Positions 41,450-53,295 of a stretch of 64,000 bases of DNA are shown one piece after another; positions within the stretch are counted from its first letter, which is position 1; each line of letters opens with the position of its first letter. The stretch spans positions 121,153,362 through 121,217,361 of the forward strand of contig OY740765.1 of the NCBI GenBank assembly GCA_963513935.1, read 5' to 3'. Below the pieces are notes generated by a model. It ran no database searches and had not been told where the DNA came from. It saw only the letters and a list, made by a program, of their open reading frames with translations. Origin of the DNA: Aphrophora alni (lineage: Eukaryota > Arthropoda > Insecta > Hemiptera > Aphrophoridae). The position numbers and the translations under genes were made by a program.

Positions 41450-42932
41450 GATAAAATTTTAGCCGAAGCAGTCAATTTCAGCATGCCTCAACATATCAAC
41501 TCTTAGAAAAATTAACAAAACTTTAGAAGCAAACCATAGTTCCTGCCTTAAATACAATCTCCCGATGCCAGTAAACGATATCCTACCAATCAACACTACT
41601 GATACCTATGATTATGAGATAGAAAAAGAAAAAAGCAAAGAAATGATAAATAATTTGAATTCTGAGCAAAGACAATGTTATTATAATATAATTGCAGAAT
41701 AAATGATGAAGTCCCAGAAACATGTTTTTTCCTGGACGGGCCAGGAGACACAGGAAAAACCTATTTGTATAAAACTATTCTGTGTACAGTGGGTGGAGAA
41801 AAAAAACCATGCATTGCCTATTGCGTCTACTGGAATTGCTGCAAACTTATTGGAAGGAGGTAAAACATATTTTAACCAATTCAAGTTAGTACCTCCTTTG
41901 AACGAAACATCCGTATCAAATAAAAGATTGAATTCTCTCGAAGCCACTATCATAAGATCAGCTAAAATCATAATTTGGGATGAAACAACTATGGCACCAG
42001 GAATTGCTTTGACTGCTATTGACAGAGTACTGAAGGAAATAATGAACAACCAAAATCCATTCGGTAGAAAAGTTATGTTATTGGGCGGGGATTTCAGACA
42101 AACTTTGCCAGTTGTCAGACATGGTAACAGAATCAAAATAATAGAAACAAGTATAAAATTTTATCCATTGTGGGAAACTTTTAAGATCCTACGACTGAGT
42201 AAAAATGTACGATCAGTGGATGATTTATTCAGCAAGTGGCTATTAAGCGTAGGGAATGGTCTGACTGATAGAACATATGATTTACCAGAAGAAGTAATAG
42301 CAATACCACCCAATATTTTAAGCCACGGTAACTTAGCCACCGATATATTTGGAGATAAGTTGGACATTGCTCACTCTCATGAATTCTCCCAAAAGGCTAT
42401 TTTATGCTCAAAAAATTCAGATGTGGATTCTCTAAACGAAACTGTTCACAACTTACTGGAATGAACATCAGCAACATATTTAAGTTCGGATTCCATTGAA
42501 GCGGATGATGGTTCACAAGCAGATATTCATAATCCAATAGAATTTTTAAATCAGCTATCACCATCAGGAATGACAATACATAAATTAAATTTAAAGATCG
42601 GAGTTGTGATAATGTTGCTAAGAAATCTTAACACAAAACGGGGGTTATGTAACGGCACACGATTAATTGTTAAAGAACTCAAGCCCAATTTATTAATTGC
42701 AGAGGTTTTAACTGGATCGTCAGCAGGTGAAATTGTGTTCATTCCAAGGATTGATTTAGCACAGTCGGACACAGATTTGCCATTTGTTTTGAAAGGACGG
42801 CAATTTCCTTTAAAACTAGCATTTGCTATAACAATAAATAAAGCACAAGGCCAGACATTGGAGAAAGTTGGTGTTTACCTTCCAGCACCAGTATTTAGCC
42901 ATGACAATTGTACGTTGCACTCTCTAGAGTAA
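41450..42932 (+). pseudogene. Helitron PIF1-type helicase, decayed
   Basis: The Walker A motif GPGDTGKTYLYK lies at about 41739-41775 in one frame. The rest follows in a second frame (41703-42464) with IASTGIAANLLEGG, the Walker B IIIWDETTM, and LLGGDFRQTLPVV. A third frame (42570-42932) ends with FAITINKAQGQTLEKVGVYL, the last helicase motif. At least two frameshifts and a stop at 42462 break it. In an intact element this domain is fused to Rep and unwinds DNA during transfer. Confidence 0.88.
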
Positions 42933-42959
42933 AAAGGTTTGAAGACATTAAAATTAAAA

Positions 42960-43238
42960 TTATTCCTAGCAAAGATCAAAGGAGATTGTTGAAAAACTTA
43001 CATGAAGTATTTACAAAGAATGTTGTTTATAAAGAAATACTGTAAATAAATACGTTACATTTGATTTTGATTTTTATTATCATGCTCTATTAGAAAATTA
43101 GTTTTTTTTATTCAAAACAATTTCATTCTTGAAAATAAATCAAATTAATTTTCAGGTATTTCACAGGAAATAAAGCATATATGTACTATTTTTCTAGAGA
43201 CCGTTGTATTGAACCACAACGGGCTCTGTTGATAGTGT
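42960..43238 (+). other. Presumed Helitron 3' region
   Basis: AT-rich sequence after the helicase with no gene. It ends with the hairpin at 43201-43222 and 16 further bases before the BEL LTR. Confidence 0.4.
43201..43222 (+). repeat. Perfect 7-bp hairpin near the Helitron 3' end
   Basis: CCGTTGT, an eight-base loop, then ACAACGG. It is GC-richer than its flanks. Helitrons end a few bases after such a hairpin, but no CTRR follows here. Confidence 0.6.
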
Positions 43239-43819
43239 TGAATAATGCGTTAATAAATGAGTTAATTTCCGAAGGACCAGACAATTTAAGAATTGCCACT
43301 AAGATCATAAAATTATTATTAATGTAAAAATAACAAAACAAATCTATATTTAAAAGTATAACTGGTGTTGTGGTACAGTACCTTGACAATATCCTGAGAG
43401 TCGATTGTATTCTTCTGTCTGTTAACATACTGAGTTACTACACATTCACAGTCAAAATTGTAATAAGTTCACAACAATTTGTAATGTTAGCATTTATTCT
43501 TCATTTCACTTGACACTTTTATCATAATACAATAAATAATAAGGCTTGCGATTGAATACGTTGCTATTGATGTCCAATATTAACAAACCTAAAGATATGT
43601 AATTAATGCATAAAGTGGTGGCCACACTAGCAAAAAAGGCGATGCACATGGCTCTAAGAAACTGTGTATTGCGAAAAATGACAAACAAGTCTGTCAACCT
43701 AAGACAACTAGCCAACCGACTCCTGGTCGAGCCTGCCCATCACTTGCTGATAAGCGAGCTTCCGCTTTGGACAGAGCAAACAACAACTGTTTTCTTTATC
43801 TAAATTAATAGACTGAACA
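43239..43819 (-). repeat. BEL/Pao 3' LTR
   Basis: It matches 52705-53291 over its whole length, with substitutions and small indels. The ends are TGTTCAG...TTCA in element orientation. Confidence 0.92.
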
Positions 43820-43906
43820 TAGACTGCACACTGAATATAACAATGTTTCAAGAAGAAAAAAATTAAAAGATATCAAAATTAAAATTACTAAGTGAAATAA
43901 TGTAAA

Positions 43907-46716
43907 CTAAAAAATGAAAATGTAGAGTGCTGTACTAATTTTTAGCAGCACTGTCTTCAAATGGTAGCTTGAAGACCTTAACTGACGGCTGAAGAGTATT
44001 TCGGAAGAAGTGCGAATGGTGACTACTCTGACAATTCCATTCCTTCCGGGATGTGTGTTGATTATTCTACCAATAGGCCAGGCAAGTGGGCGAGATTGAT
44101 GATCATGGATTAGGACTAAATCCCCAACCTTCAGGTTTTCAGATTGTGTTGTCCACTTCGTCCGTTGCTGCAGTGTGTGTAATAATCGATGCTCCAACGT
44201 TTCCATAACCTTTGGGTGAAGGCTTGAACTTGCTGCCATTGTTTGAGATGGTTGAGAGGAATTTCAGTTAAATTGTCTTCAGGTAGAGTTACTAATGCTT
44301 GTACAGTTAGAAAATGACCTGGAGTTAAGGCGGTGAGATCAGATGGATAACTTGAAAGAGCTACAAGAGGTCTACAGTTCAAAATAGCTTCAACCTTAGT
44401 TGTCAAAGTGATGAAACTCATTAATGGCAGATTTTGGTTAAGAATGGTACGTGTTAAGTGATGTTTAACACATTTTACAGTGCTTTCCCACAAGCCTCCT
44501 TGATGTGGAGCTGCAGGAGGCAGAAAGTGAAATTTCATGTTGTGTTTGAAGTAAATTTTGCTAACGTATCTTTGAATGAAGGTAATTTCAATAAAGTGGA
44601 CCTGATTTGATCGAGTTTTGTAGCAGCACCTGTGTAATTGGTACCACAATCGCAATAAATGTCAGAACATAATCCTCGCCGACTTATAAATCTAGTAAAA
44701 GTGTCTAAAAAGACATCAGTGCTTAAATCCATAGTAACTTCTAAATGGATTGCCTTGGTGGCGAAACAAACGAACATGCATAAATATACCTTGCTGATCT
44801 TAGCATTGCGTAAAGTATGAAGTTTAACATATAATGGACTTGCGAAGTCAATACCTGTCTTCAGGAACGGTTTTGCAGGCGTGATCCTCTCTGAAGGTAA
44901 ATCACCCATTAGAGGAAATTGGTTGTGCAGTTTTGTTTTGAAATAAGTTATACATTTAAAAATACAAGAACGTATAACGCTTCTTGCAGATAATATCCAA
45001 TACTTTTGAGCTACGAGTGATTGTACTAGTTGTGGTCCAGCATGTAAATATTTTAAATGATAATGGTTGATTATCAATTGAGTTACAAGACGGTCTTTTG
45101 GTAACAACATGGGATGTTTAGAATTGAAATTGACAACTCTGATTTTATGATTATCGTATATAAATGGTTGAAGACGTTGCAATTTTGTTTTGCAAGGTTT
45201 TTGTGTTTGTAATAGCCTGATGTCTTCAGGAAATTGAGTTTGTTGTATTGATTTGATAATGAAATGTTCTGCTGACTTCAGTTCAGTTAATGATAGCTGT
45301 CCAGAAATTGTTTTCTTGTGTTTACATTTTGTGATAAATCTCAAAATGTATACCAGTATCCTTTTTAAGGTTGACTAATTAAAAAATTTATTGAATAGAT
45401 CCCACTCTGTGATGGTGGATAATCCTATGAGGAGGGGTTTAGTTCGAAGTTCTGGAAGAATGTCCAACACCATGTCCGGTGTATTTGGCCATTCTTGGAC
45501 AGAAAGTTTAAGCCACTGAGGCCCCGTCCACCACAAAGGGTGTTTGAGTAATGCGGAAGGAAAAGTTGTACGCGTGGCACAATCAGCTGGATTGTGACTA
45601 GAGGGTACGTGAGACCAATTCTCTTTGGACTCCAATCTTGTATCTGGCTTACTCTATTAGCAATGTAGACCTTTAATCAATATGGTGGTGTTCGTATCCG
45701 TGCTAAAGTTACAGTGGAATCAGACCAACATCGTACAACATTAACTGCAAAGAATGGTTGAATCAGATTAATACAGTAATGAATTAGTTTTCCCAACAAA
45801 TGAGCACCACATAATTCTAAACGTGGTAGTGATATTCTTTAAAAGGAGCGACCCTTGACTTGGCTATCAACAAGTGTGTTTTTATCATATTTTGATTGTC
45901 TCTAGTGCTTAGATAAACTACTGCTGCGTAGCCTTGTTCAGAGGCATCACAAAACCCATGTAATTGAATATTGTTTGCGTTACACAATTCAAAACAGCGA
46001 GGTATTCTCAATTGTTCTAAAGATGGTAAATCATTAATAAATGTTTACCAATCCTTTATGATAGCTGCGGGTAATGTTTCATCCCATGAAACACCTATGG
46101 TCCATAGAAGTTGAATTAAACTCTTTGCGCGGAATGTGACTGGTGTTAGCCAACCACAAGGATCATAAATTCCTGCGATTATTGAAAGTAATGAGCGTTT
46201 TGTGTGTACATGATTTGGAATTTCTATTGGATAAGAGAAGGTGTCTATGGCTGGTAGCTACTTCATACCTAAAATATTAAATAGCAGTTGATCAGGAGTC
46301 TGTAAATAAAGCAGTGTTTCCCTATAGTCTTAGGGAACTGTGTGCAATAATTCATTAGCGTTAGATGACCATTTTCGAAGTTGGAACTGACCCTTTTCTA
46401 ACAAGGCAATGATATGTTGTTGTAGTTTAAGAGCAGAAGATTTGTCGTTGGACCCGGTGACTATATCATCTACATATATGTTATTTTTAATGACTTCAGA
46501 CGCATCAGGATGAGCAATACCTTCATCGATAACCAGTTGCTTCAATGTTCGAACAGCAAAATAAGGTGAAGACCTAAGTCCATAGGTAACTGTAGTTAAT
46601 TTGTAAATAGAAAGTGGTTGCGAGTTGTCTGATCGCCACAAGATAAGTTGATATGGTTGATCGATAGGATTAATCCTTATTTGTCTGTACATCTGCTTAA
46701 TGTCACAGGAAAAAAC
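43907..46716 (-). pseudogene. BEL/Pao pol, 3' part: reverse transcriptase core, RNase H, integrase
   Basis: Minus-strand order: 46330-46716 has VVFSCDIKQMYRQIRINPID and the catalytic NIYVDDIVTGS. The stretch 45817-46011 has LHGFCDASEQGYAAVVYLS (RNase H). Then 45375-45635 has VPSSHNPADCATR. The integrase follows at 44535-45344 (AKPFLKTGIDFASPLYVKL, AIHLEVTMDLSTD, CDCGTNYTGA) and 44131-44655 (FLPPAAPHQGGLWESTVKC, with the last acidic residue in WES). The frame 43907-44239 encodes the C-terminal LKVGDLVLIHDH domain. Several stops and frameshifts separate the parts, so the copy is inactive. Confidence 0.88.
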
Positions 46717-47439
46717 TACAGTAGGACCTCCATATAACGAAATTGAAGGTCCCAAAGAAAAAGTTCGTTACATAGAAATTTCGTTATAAAGAAATTGTAT
46801 TTTTATATTTATTTATTTTTTATTACAGTTTAAAAAACATATAGAAATACTGCAGTATTTAACTTGTGTTATTTTTTGTAATATTTGTATTAATTGTAAA
46901 AATAGTCGACTATCTTAGAAGCAGCTGATTACTTTATAAAGTATTTCTTTGTAAAGTTTGCCGACTAACGTACCGAGTCGACTGATATTAGGGAGGGGAT
47001 CGTGGGAACTAGTAAACAAATCCTATTCTCCGGAAATGTACTTTCTGCAATTCTCGGAACTAGCTTACTTTTTTGTTTTCTATTGAAGAGTGCCGACAGA
47101 CACATTCACACACGCGGCTCAGCCTACTTGCCGCTAATGGTTCTTCTATGAATCACCAACTAGCCCTTGTGCTACAAAATAAAATTTTTCTAGATTTTAA
47201 CTTTACCTAATTTTTACTCTAATTACTGAACTCTAAATATTATTTCTCGCAAAATGAGTCCAAACACGGTACAATTGTGACAACTCTAACCGGTTTTAGT
47301 GAGTTTAAAAACTAGAAAATAAATAAAACGGGTCCTTTATCACGTACAGTATTTTATATTGTAATAATCAGACGTCTTTAATATAATAGTAATCAGATCA
47401 ATAACAAGGAAACTGTTTAAAATTATTAAACTGTATTTT

Positions 47440-47545
47440 TTCTTTCTTCTCCTCCAGCTTCCTGACACTTCAAAATTGCATCCCTATTTTTTATTACTGT
47501 TGAGAGAGTGCTTGGAGGTATTTCATACTTATCTGCATGAAATAT
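47440..47545 (-). repeat. Internal duplicate of the transposase HTH-coding segment
   Basis: This segment is a close copy of about 48955-49060. Both encode YEIPPSTLSTVIKN followed by EAGGE. It lies downstream of the transposase, near the left end, so part of the element has been duplicated. Confidence 0.8.
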
Positions 47546-47630
47546 AGTGTATGTACATAATAAAATACAAAAAAAAAATGTATTACATTTTATGAAGCAA
47601 AAGGGAAATGTATACATAACAATTGGTAAT

Positions 47631-49137
47631 TTATTTGTTTTGAACTGAGAAATAGTGTCTATCTTTTTGAACACGTGTTTGTAACTTCTCATAGAAATGT
47701 TCACAATCATTTACCATTTGGAAAACATTACCAGGCACTTCTTCAATACACTGAAAACCATGTCTGATGGTCTCAAAAGCAGGCAGCATTTCGGACTTTG
47801 AGGGTTTGGGTCTTTCAGGTTCCTCAGCATCATCCGTTTCATCGTACTCTTGGTGTTTGTGATCTTTTATCGAGTCTATTATGTCATTATCAGTAGGATA
47901 TTCAGTCACAATCAAGTCCTCGTCTACGGCTAAATAATCCGTCAAGCTGATGTTGTCATTTATTGCACCAGTTGATTAAAGTTCATTCCAGCAGGTATTG
48001 ATGTCTGGTAAATCATCCACTGTTTCCTCTGTCGTTTTTTCGGCAAATCCAGCTTTGATAAAACAATTTTTTATCGTAGTTTCTGTAACATCATTTTGCC
48101 AAACCTTGGCTAAATCTGTTATGCAAACACGCAGGTCAATAACCTTATCAATGGGTTGTTTATTTTCTAATGTGTTAATCATTCTTCTCAGAATTTGTTT
48201 CCAATAATTTGCCTTAAGGTTTTTAATTACATCTTGATCCATCGGTTGTAATTTTGATGCCGTATTGGGCGGAAATAATTCAAGTTTAGCATTTGTTAGT
48301 TTCACTTGATGAGGATGAGCAGGGCAATTGTCTACGAAGAGAACAACTTTTCATGTTGTCGTATCATCTTCTTGTCAAAGTTCTTTATCCACTTCTCGAA
48401 TATTTCACTTGTCATCCATAATTTCTTGTTGTAATCATAGTCCACTTCTAATGATTTTACTCCTTTGAAGCACCTCGGTTGTTTGCTTTTCCCTATTACT
48501 ATTTTTTTTAGTTTTTCTGTCCCCGTCATGTTAGCACAAACTACAACAGTTACTCGTTCCTTGCTATTTTTGCCACCAAAACACTTATCGTCTTTAAAAG
48601 ATAAAGTTTTATTTGGAAGACATTTATAAAAAAGTCCATATTAAACACGTCATCAGGTTGATAATCTTTTAAAATCAACTGCAATTTCAGTTTCCATTGA
48701 TCACAAGCAGTTTCCGATACACTGGCACTTTCCCCTGATACTACCTTCTCTGTTATTCTGTGGCATTTTTTAAATTTGTCCAACCACCCTGAACTTGCTT
48801 GAAAGTCTTCAATACCTAACATTTCGGCATATGCAATAGCTTTCTCTTTTATAAGTGGTCCTGAGAGAGGCAAATTTTGATTCCGTACCATTATTACCCA
48901 TTTTAGAACTGCTTCATCTACTGAACTAAACTTGCACTTTTTTAATTTTTTTTCTTTGTTCTCCTCCAGCTTCCTGATACTTCAAAATTGCATCGCTATT
49001 CTTTTATTACTGTTGAGAGAGTGCTTGGAGGAATTTCATACTTCTGTGCTATAAGTTTCTTCTGTATGCCGTGCTCGGCATCCTTTAAAATGTTAATTTT
49101 ATCTGCTACACTTAAAGCCTTCCGTTTAGACATCATA
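47631..49137 (-). pseudogene. Tigger/pogo transposase, decayed
   Basis: From the ATG at 49137 the frame begins MSKRKALSVADKINILKDAE, then KKLIAQKYEIPPSTLSTVIK (first helix-turn-helix), and is then frameshifted. The stretch 48550-48891 gives the CENP-B-type second domain (PLIKEKAIAYAEMLGIEDFQ, SSGWLDKFKKCHRI). The stretch 48332-48529 has MTGTEKLKKIVIGKSKQPR and 47976-48305 has FPPNTASKLQPMDQDVIKNL, both DDE-domain blocks. The C-terminal acidic part is 47631-47945. Stops and frameshifts inactivate it. Confidence 0.85.
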
Positions 49138-49518
49138 AATGCTCTGTTCTCAATGACAACTCAGTCTATAGTCTGAGAGTCACAGTCTGAGAGATCAGAT
49201 ATACAGACAAGCGCCGCCAGTACCGCCAAGGTGGGGAGAGAGAGGGGGAGTCTGGAGCCGCCTGCTGTCTGTGACTCATACTAACTCGCTGACAGATGCA
49301 GTTTCTTCTATGGCGCCTCTCCTTGTCACCTTTACATAAATTTTAATAATAAAAATTACTTTTTGGATTTTTTTTCAGACATTTTAATTCGTTATATGGA
49401 AGATTTCCTTCGTTATATGGAAACATTTTTAAATGGAATTTCATTTGTCTTTTAAAAAAAAATTCGTTACAGAGAAAATTCGTTAAATAGAAGTTCGTTA
49501 CGTAAAGGTTCTACTGTA

Positions 49519-50712
49519 CGTTATTTCTTCTAAATTGAATAATATTATCACATATATTGTGTAATAATTTTGGACCACAATGAAGCGTGCCGTTAAGGGA
49601 CAGACCATTAGAGGTTTTAGCACTTCTATCAAATACAACTTTTAATTTTGTAGTTGAACAAGTTGCCTTAAAATGTGGTAAAAAACAGTGTGGCTGTGCA
49701 AAAATAGATTCATCTGCGATTTGCATGTGACCAGAATTTATGTAATCACTAATGAATTCTGTGTAAGCATTTTTTAATCGAAGGTCAGCACTAAGTTTAT
49801 TTTCTAAGAGAGAAAATTTTTTTTTTGCGGTTTCATAAGATTTGCCAAGACATAAAGAGCTAGTTTTAAACGGTAATCTAGTAATATATCATCCGTCAGG
49901 TTCTCGCATTATATGAGTATTGTAATGGTTTTCACATTCAATTTCTTCAACAATAGCTTGTGTTTGTATTGGTGGTTCTTCACTGACCCAAAACCATTGT
50001 ATTAATTTATTTGAATTTATTTTATTTGCTGAAAGCATAGAAATGGAATTTGGATACAAAGGTTTCACCTCCACAGGACCGATAAGAATGTACCCAAAAA
50101 TAGTTTCTATTGCAGTAGGAAATTGATCGCCTAAGTCTATTTTGTTGCCTGTGATGACCTGTTCATACAAGTCCGCTCCAATTAAGAAGTCGACTGATTG
50201 AGGATTATTAAATTTAGGATCAGCTAATTTTAGAAATTTAACCTTATTTTCCAATTCAATAGTCTTTCTCCATTTTGGCAAGTCGGATGCGATTTGATCA
50301 ACAACAATAGTATTATGGTTTTTTACAACAGTAAAACAATCAGATTTGGTCAAATTAATTCTAGCTATCCCTTTCACCGGTGCGCAGATGTTAGATATAC
50401 CACTTTAAATTCATGTCTACAGGTGTGACAGCAATGCTTAGTAAAACTAGCACAATTTGTGGTTATAAATGTACTTTGGCTACCAGAATCTAGTATGGCA
50501 GTAACAATTATTGGTTTACATTGGTTAGTTGAAATATAAACATTAAGTGTGCCTAACATAACGATAGAAGTTTCGTTAGAGTCTGTACCTGCGTTGGTAC
50601 AACTTGAAGTGATGTGACCGAGTTTGATATCTTCAATTTCTGACTGATTACAAGTAGTTTCGTTGTTTGTGATCGTATAACGTTGTGGAACATGATCCCT
50701 TTTACCTAACAA
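49519..50712 (-). pseudogene. BEL/Pao pol, 5' part: aspartic protease and reverse transcriptase start
   Basis: The frame 50374-50712 contains MLGTLNVYIS and the protease active site AILDSGSQSTFIT. The frame 49889-50377 continues with FLIGADLYEQVITG and FGYILIGPV, the BEL-type domain after the protease. Then 49519-49726 gives FLPHFKATCSTTKLKVVFDR and SLNGTLHCGPKL, the start of reverse transcriptase, cut by the Tigger element. Stops separate the parts. Confidence 0.82.
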
Positions 50713-50847
50713 TGGAAATTTTCGGTCTAGTCATGTGGTTTTGTTTGCAGCTAACTGTGATGAGGAAGCAGCTTCTAAGTGCAAAAATGTATGGTGTTTT
50801 TTGTGACATGTTTCTAGATTTACATGCACTTGCAGAGTGTAAACAAC

Positions 50848-52019
50848 TCAAACAATTGGTACAGTATTTCTTGATGCGAATGAAATCAAGTCTTTCATGT
50901 GGACTGATATTTGAAAATCAGAACATTTATAGATATTGTGAGTGGTATTTTTGCAAAAAACACAGAATGTTTGCCTATTTGTAGTTAACTGATAAATGTG
51001 TTTTGGTTGGTTATGTTGCATTTCAAAATGAGATTTTTTATAGTTCTTGTGATCCTGTTGAGGTTTAGCACTATGTGATTTCAAGGCGTGATGAGCCAAT
51101 GTTTGTGTATCTTCAAGATGGGCACATTCTGAACGTAAAAACGTAATTAATTCACCAATCGTCAGAAAAGTATGGTCAATTGATCTTTTGTCTTAAAGGC
51201 TTTTTCTGGTTTCAGAATCAAGTTTCCGTATTAGTAATGTCACAAGAGTTAATTCTTTAGAAATACCATATTTTAGGATATTTAATGCTTGAGCATTTTC
51301 AGTGTAAGTGTCTAAAAAATATCTAATATTTTTTAATGAATGACAAGTCATTGGTGGTATGCAATTTCATTTGTAATATAAAAACTGACTAAGCGTCTGA
51401 CATTTTCATATCTATCATAGACCAAGTCCCAGGCAATACGGTAATTGGGAGCGGTTACAGGTAAACCTTTGAATAGGTTCAAGGGTTCTCCATTTAAACA
51501 GGAACATGAATAAGTAAATTTTTCAACACCAGTAAGAGCGTTGTTTTGATGAATAATAGTGTTATCAAACAAGTGATAAAAATTTGTCCATTCTGACAGA
51601 TTCCCAGAAAATTGAGGAAGTGACATACGTGGTAATTTTACTGATGTTCTATTTAATTCTGTGTGCTGTGAAACACCAGATGTGTTTAAATCTGTGTCAG
51701 GAGCGCCAATGTTTGGTAAAATTAACTTAATTGCTGCTAAAATAGATACATTCAACTCGGACAACTTATCTTGAATTGTAAGAATCTCTTGAATGTTTTC
51801 ATTTGTGGTGGCATCATCTGAGGAGATATCATTCAATAGTGATTCAAATTCTAGTGATTTATTATTAACAACGCCAAAATATTCTACAAGTTTTTTAGCA
51901 GTGGCAGGTGGTAGTGTTTCAAATGTGTATTGTTGTGTTATAGCCTTAACATACTCAGCAATTTTGATAAGACGACCAATAATTAACTCAGCTTGCCGTG
52001 AAAATACTGTATAACGCAT
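50848..52019 (-). pseudogene. BEL/Pao gag
   Basis: The first 223 residues (51348-52019) are open, with LPQFSGNLSEWTNFYHLFD, as in the partial copy at 34533-35204. The frame then breaks. The end (50848-51099) has a zinc-knuckle-like CVFCKNTTHNIYKC. Gag forms the particle and binds the RNA. Early frame loss is found in both copies of the window. Confidence 0.8.
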
Positions 52020-52686
52020 GTTGACTGATTATCAGTAGAATCGAATGTCAAAATTACACTTGAAAGGTTGTATAGGCCTATATTGTATGATAGATTTAAT
52101 GTAGGTTTGAATATTAATTTTTCACAATTAAGATTAGAATAATTGTAAATTATATAAATTATTATATGTACTCAATTAGCAAAAGAAGTACATAGCTATT
52201 ATAAAGATGAACATTTCCAAACAATGTCAAAATGTAGTAGCCTAGTCTATCTAATTTATAGGTTATAATAATGTTATAAAATCAGAGCTCAATAAATGAC
52301 CTTATAATATTTAAATGTTTAATGAATACATAGAAGAATTCACAATGAAATAGTACTGCATTAATGTATTGCAAATGCTCACCAATAGGTTTCCTATAAT
52401 GTATAACCTTACTTTGATGTTTACAAACAACAACTGGAACATCTATCTGTTCCTTGTCTAGTACGGTGACGTCATTGCGATTTGCAGATTATTTCGGCAC
52501 ATGCGTATACAATCTTTACAACCTTGTATATTTCAAAAGTGACAAGACAATATGTCGGCTTCAAATTTGATTTAGGCATTCAACATCGAGCACAAGACAA
52601 ATGCGTAAAAGACTAATGTAGTTGAAGGTGTATGGAACGAAAGTATGACTGTATTTCTAGTGTGATCCAATTCACAATTAAAATAT

Positions 52687-52702
52687 CCGGCCCGAGGGAC
52701 CA
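52687..52702 (-). promoter_or_regulatory. BEL/Pao primer-binding site
   Basis: On the minus strand TGGTCCCTCGGGCCGG begins two bases after the 5' LTR. It would pair with a tRNA 3' end of the form CCGGCCCGAGGGACCA, which resembles tRNA-Tyr ends as I recall them. The tRNA identity is tentative. Confidence 0.55.
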
Positions 52703-52704
52703 AA

Positions 52705-53291
52705 TGAATAATGCGTTAATAAATGAGTTAATTTCTGAAGGACCAGACAATTTAAGAATTGCCACTAAGATCATTAAATTATTATTAATGTAAAAATTAC
52801 AAAACAAATCTATGTTTAAAAGTATAACTGGTGTTGTGGTACAGTACCTTGACAATGTCCTGAGAGTCGATTTTATTCTTCTGTCTGTTAACATACTGAG
52901 TTACTACACATTCACAGTCAAAATTGTAATAAGTTCACAACAGTTTGTAATGTTAGCATTTATTCTTCATTGCACCTGACACTTTTATCATAATACAATA
53001 AATAATAAGGATTGCGATTGAATACGTTGCTATTGATGTCCAATATTAACAAACCTAAAGATATGTAATTAATGCGTAAAGCGGTGGCCACACTGGCAAA
53101 AAAGGCTATGCACATGGCTTTAAGAAACTGCGTGTTGCGAAAAATGACTTAAACAAGTCTGTCAACCTAAGACAACTAGCCAACCGACTCCTGGTCGAGC
53201 CTGCCCATCACTTGCTGATAAGCGTGCTTCCGCTTTGGACAGAGCAAAAAAACAACAACTGTTTTCTTTATCTGAATTAATAGACTGAACA
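52705..53291 (-). repeat. BEL/Pao 5' LTR
   Basis: It is the partner of 43239-43819. It is six bases longer, partly because of extra A residues near 53250. Confidence 0.92.
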
Positions 53292-53295
53292 GTGT

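Larger units (their letters stand above)
35913..43238 (+). mobile_element. Decayed Helitron with OTU, Rep and PIF1 remains
   Basis: The 5' end TCTACTATATAATAA follows an A, as expected for a Helitron inserting between A and T. On the plus strand there follow a tandem-repeat leader, an OTU protease remnant, a basic linker (KFKRGRPAKNRKRK), a Rep with Helitron N-terminal domain, and a PIF1-type helicase. A perfect hairpin lies at 43201-43222. A CTRR 3' end was not found before the BEL element at 43239, so the 3' limit is uncertain. A Penelope-like element interrupts it at about 37665-38990. OTU domains are known in Helentron/Helitron2 types. Confidence 0.75.
46717..49518 (-). mobile_element. 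Tigger/pogo-type DNA transposon nested in BEL reverse transcriptase
   Basis: The element proper is 46719-49516, flanked by TA at 46717-46718 and 49517-49518. Its ends are imperfect inverted repeats starting CAGTAG(A/G)ACCT, with further ttcgtta-rich subterminal repeats. It carries a decayed CENP-B/DDE-type transposase on the minus strand. Excision in silico rejoins the BEL reading frame (NNVQ to VVFSCDIKQM). Confidence 0.92.
43239..53291 (-). mobile_element. Full-length BEL/Pao LTR retrotransposon (with nested Tigger)
   Basis: It has LTRs of 581 and 587 bp, both beginning TG and ending CA, and a GTGT duplication at 43235-43238 and 53292-53295. Gag, protease, reverse transcriptase, RNase H and integrase remains follow in BEL order on the minus strand. 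The primer-binding site adjoins the right LTR. The LTRs differ at a few percent of positions by eye. A 2.8-kb Tigger/pogo transposon is inserted in the reverse transcriptase. Without it the element is about 7.25 kb, normal for the family. Confidence 0.93.

Noticed and set aside
41681..42136. Minus-strand 151-codon frame
   Set aside because: It is opposite the PIF1 helicase remnant and shows no domain.
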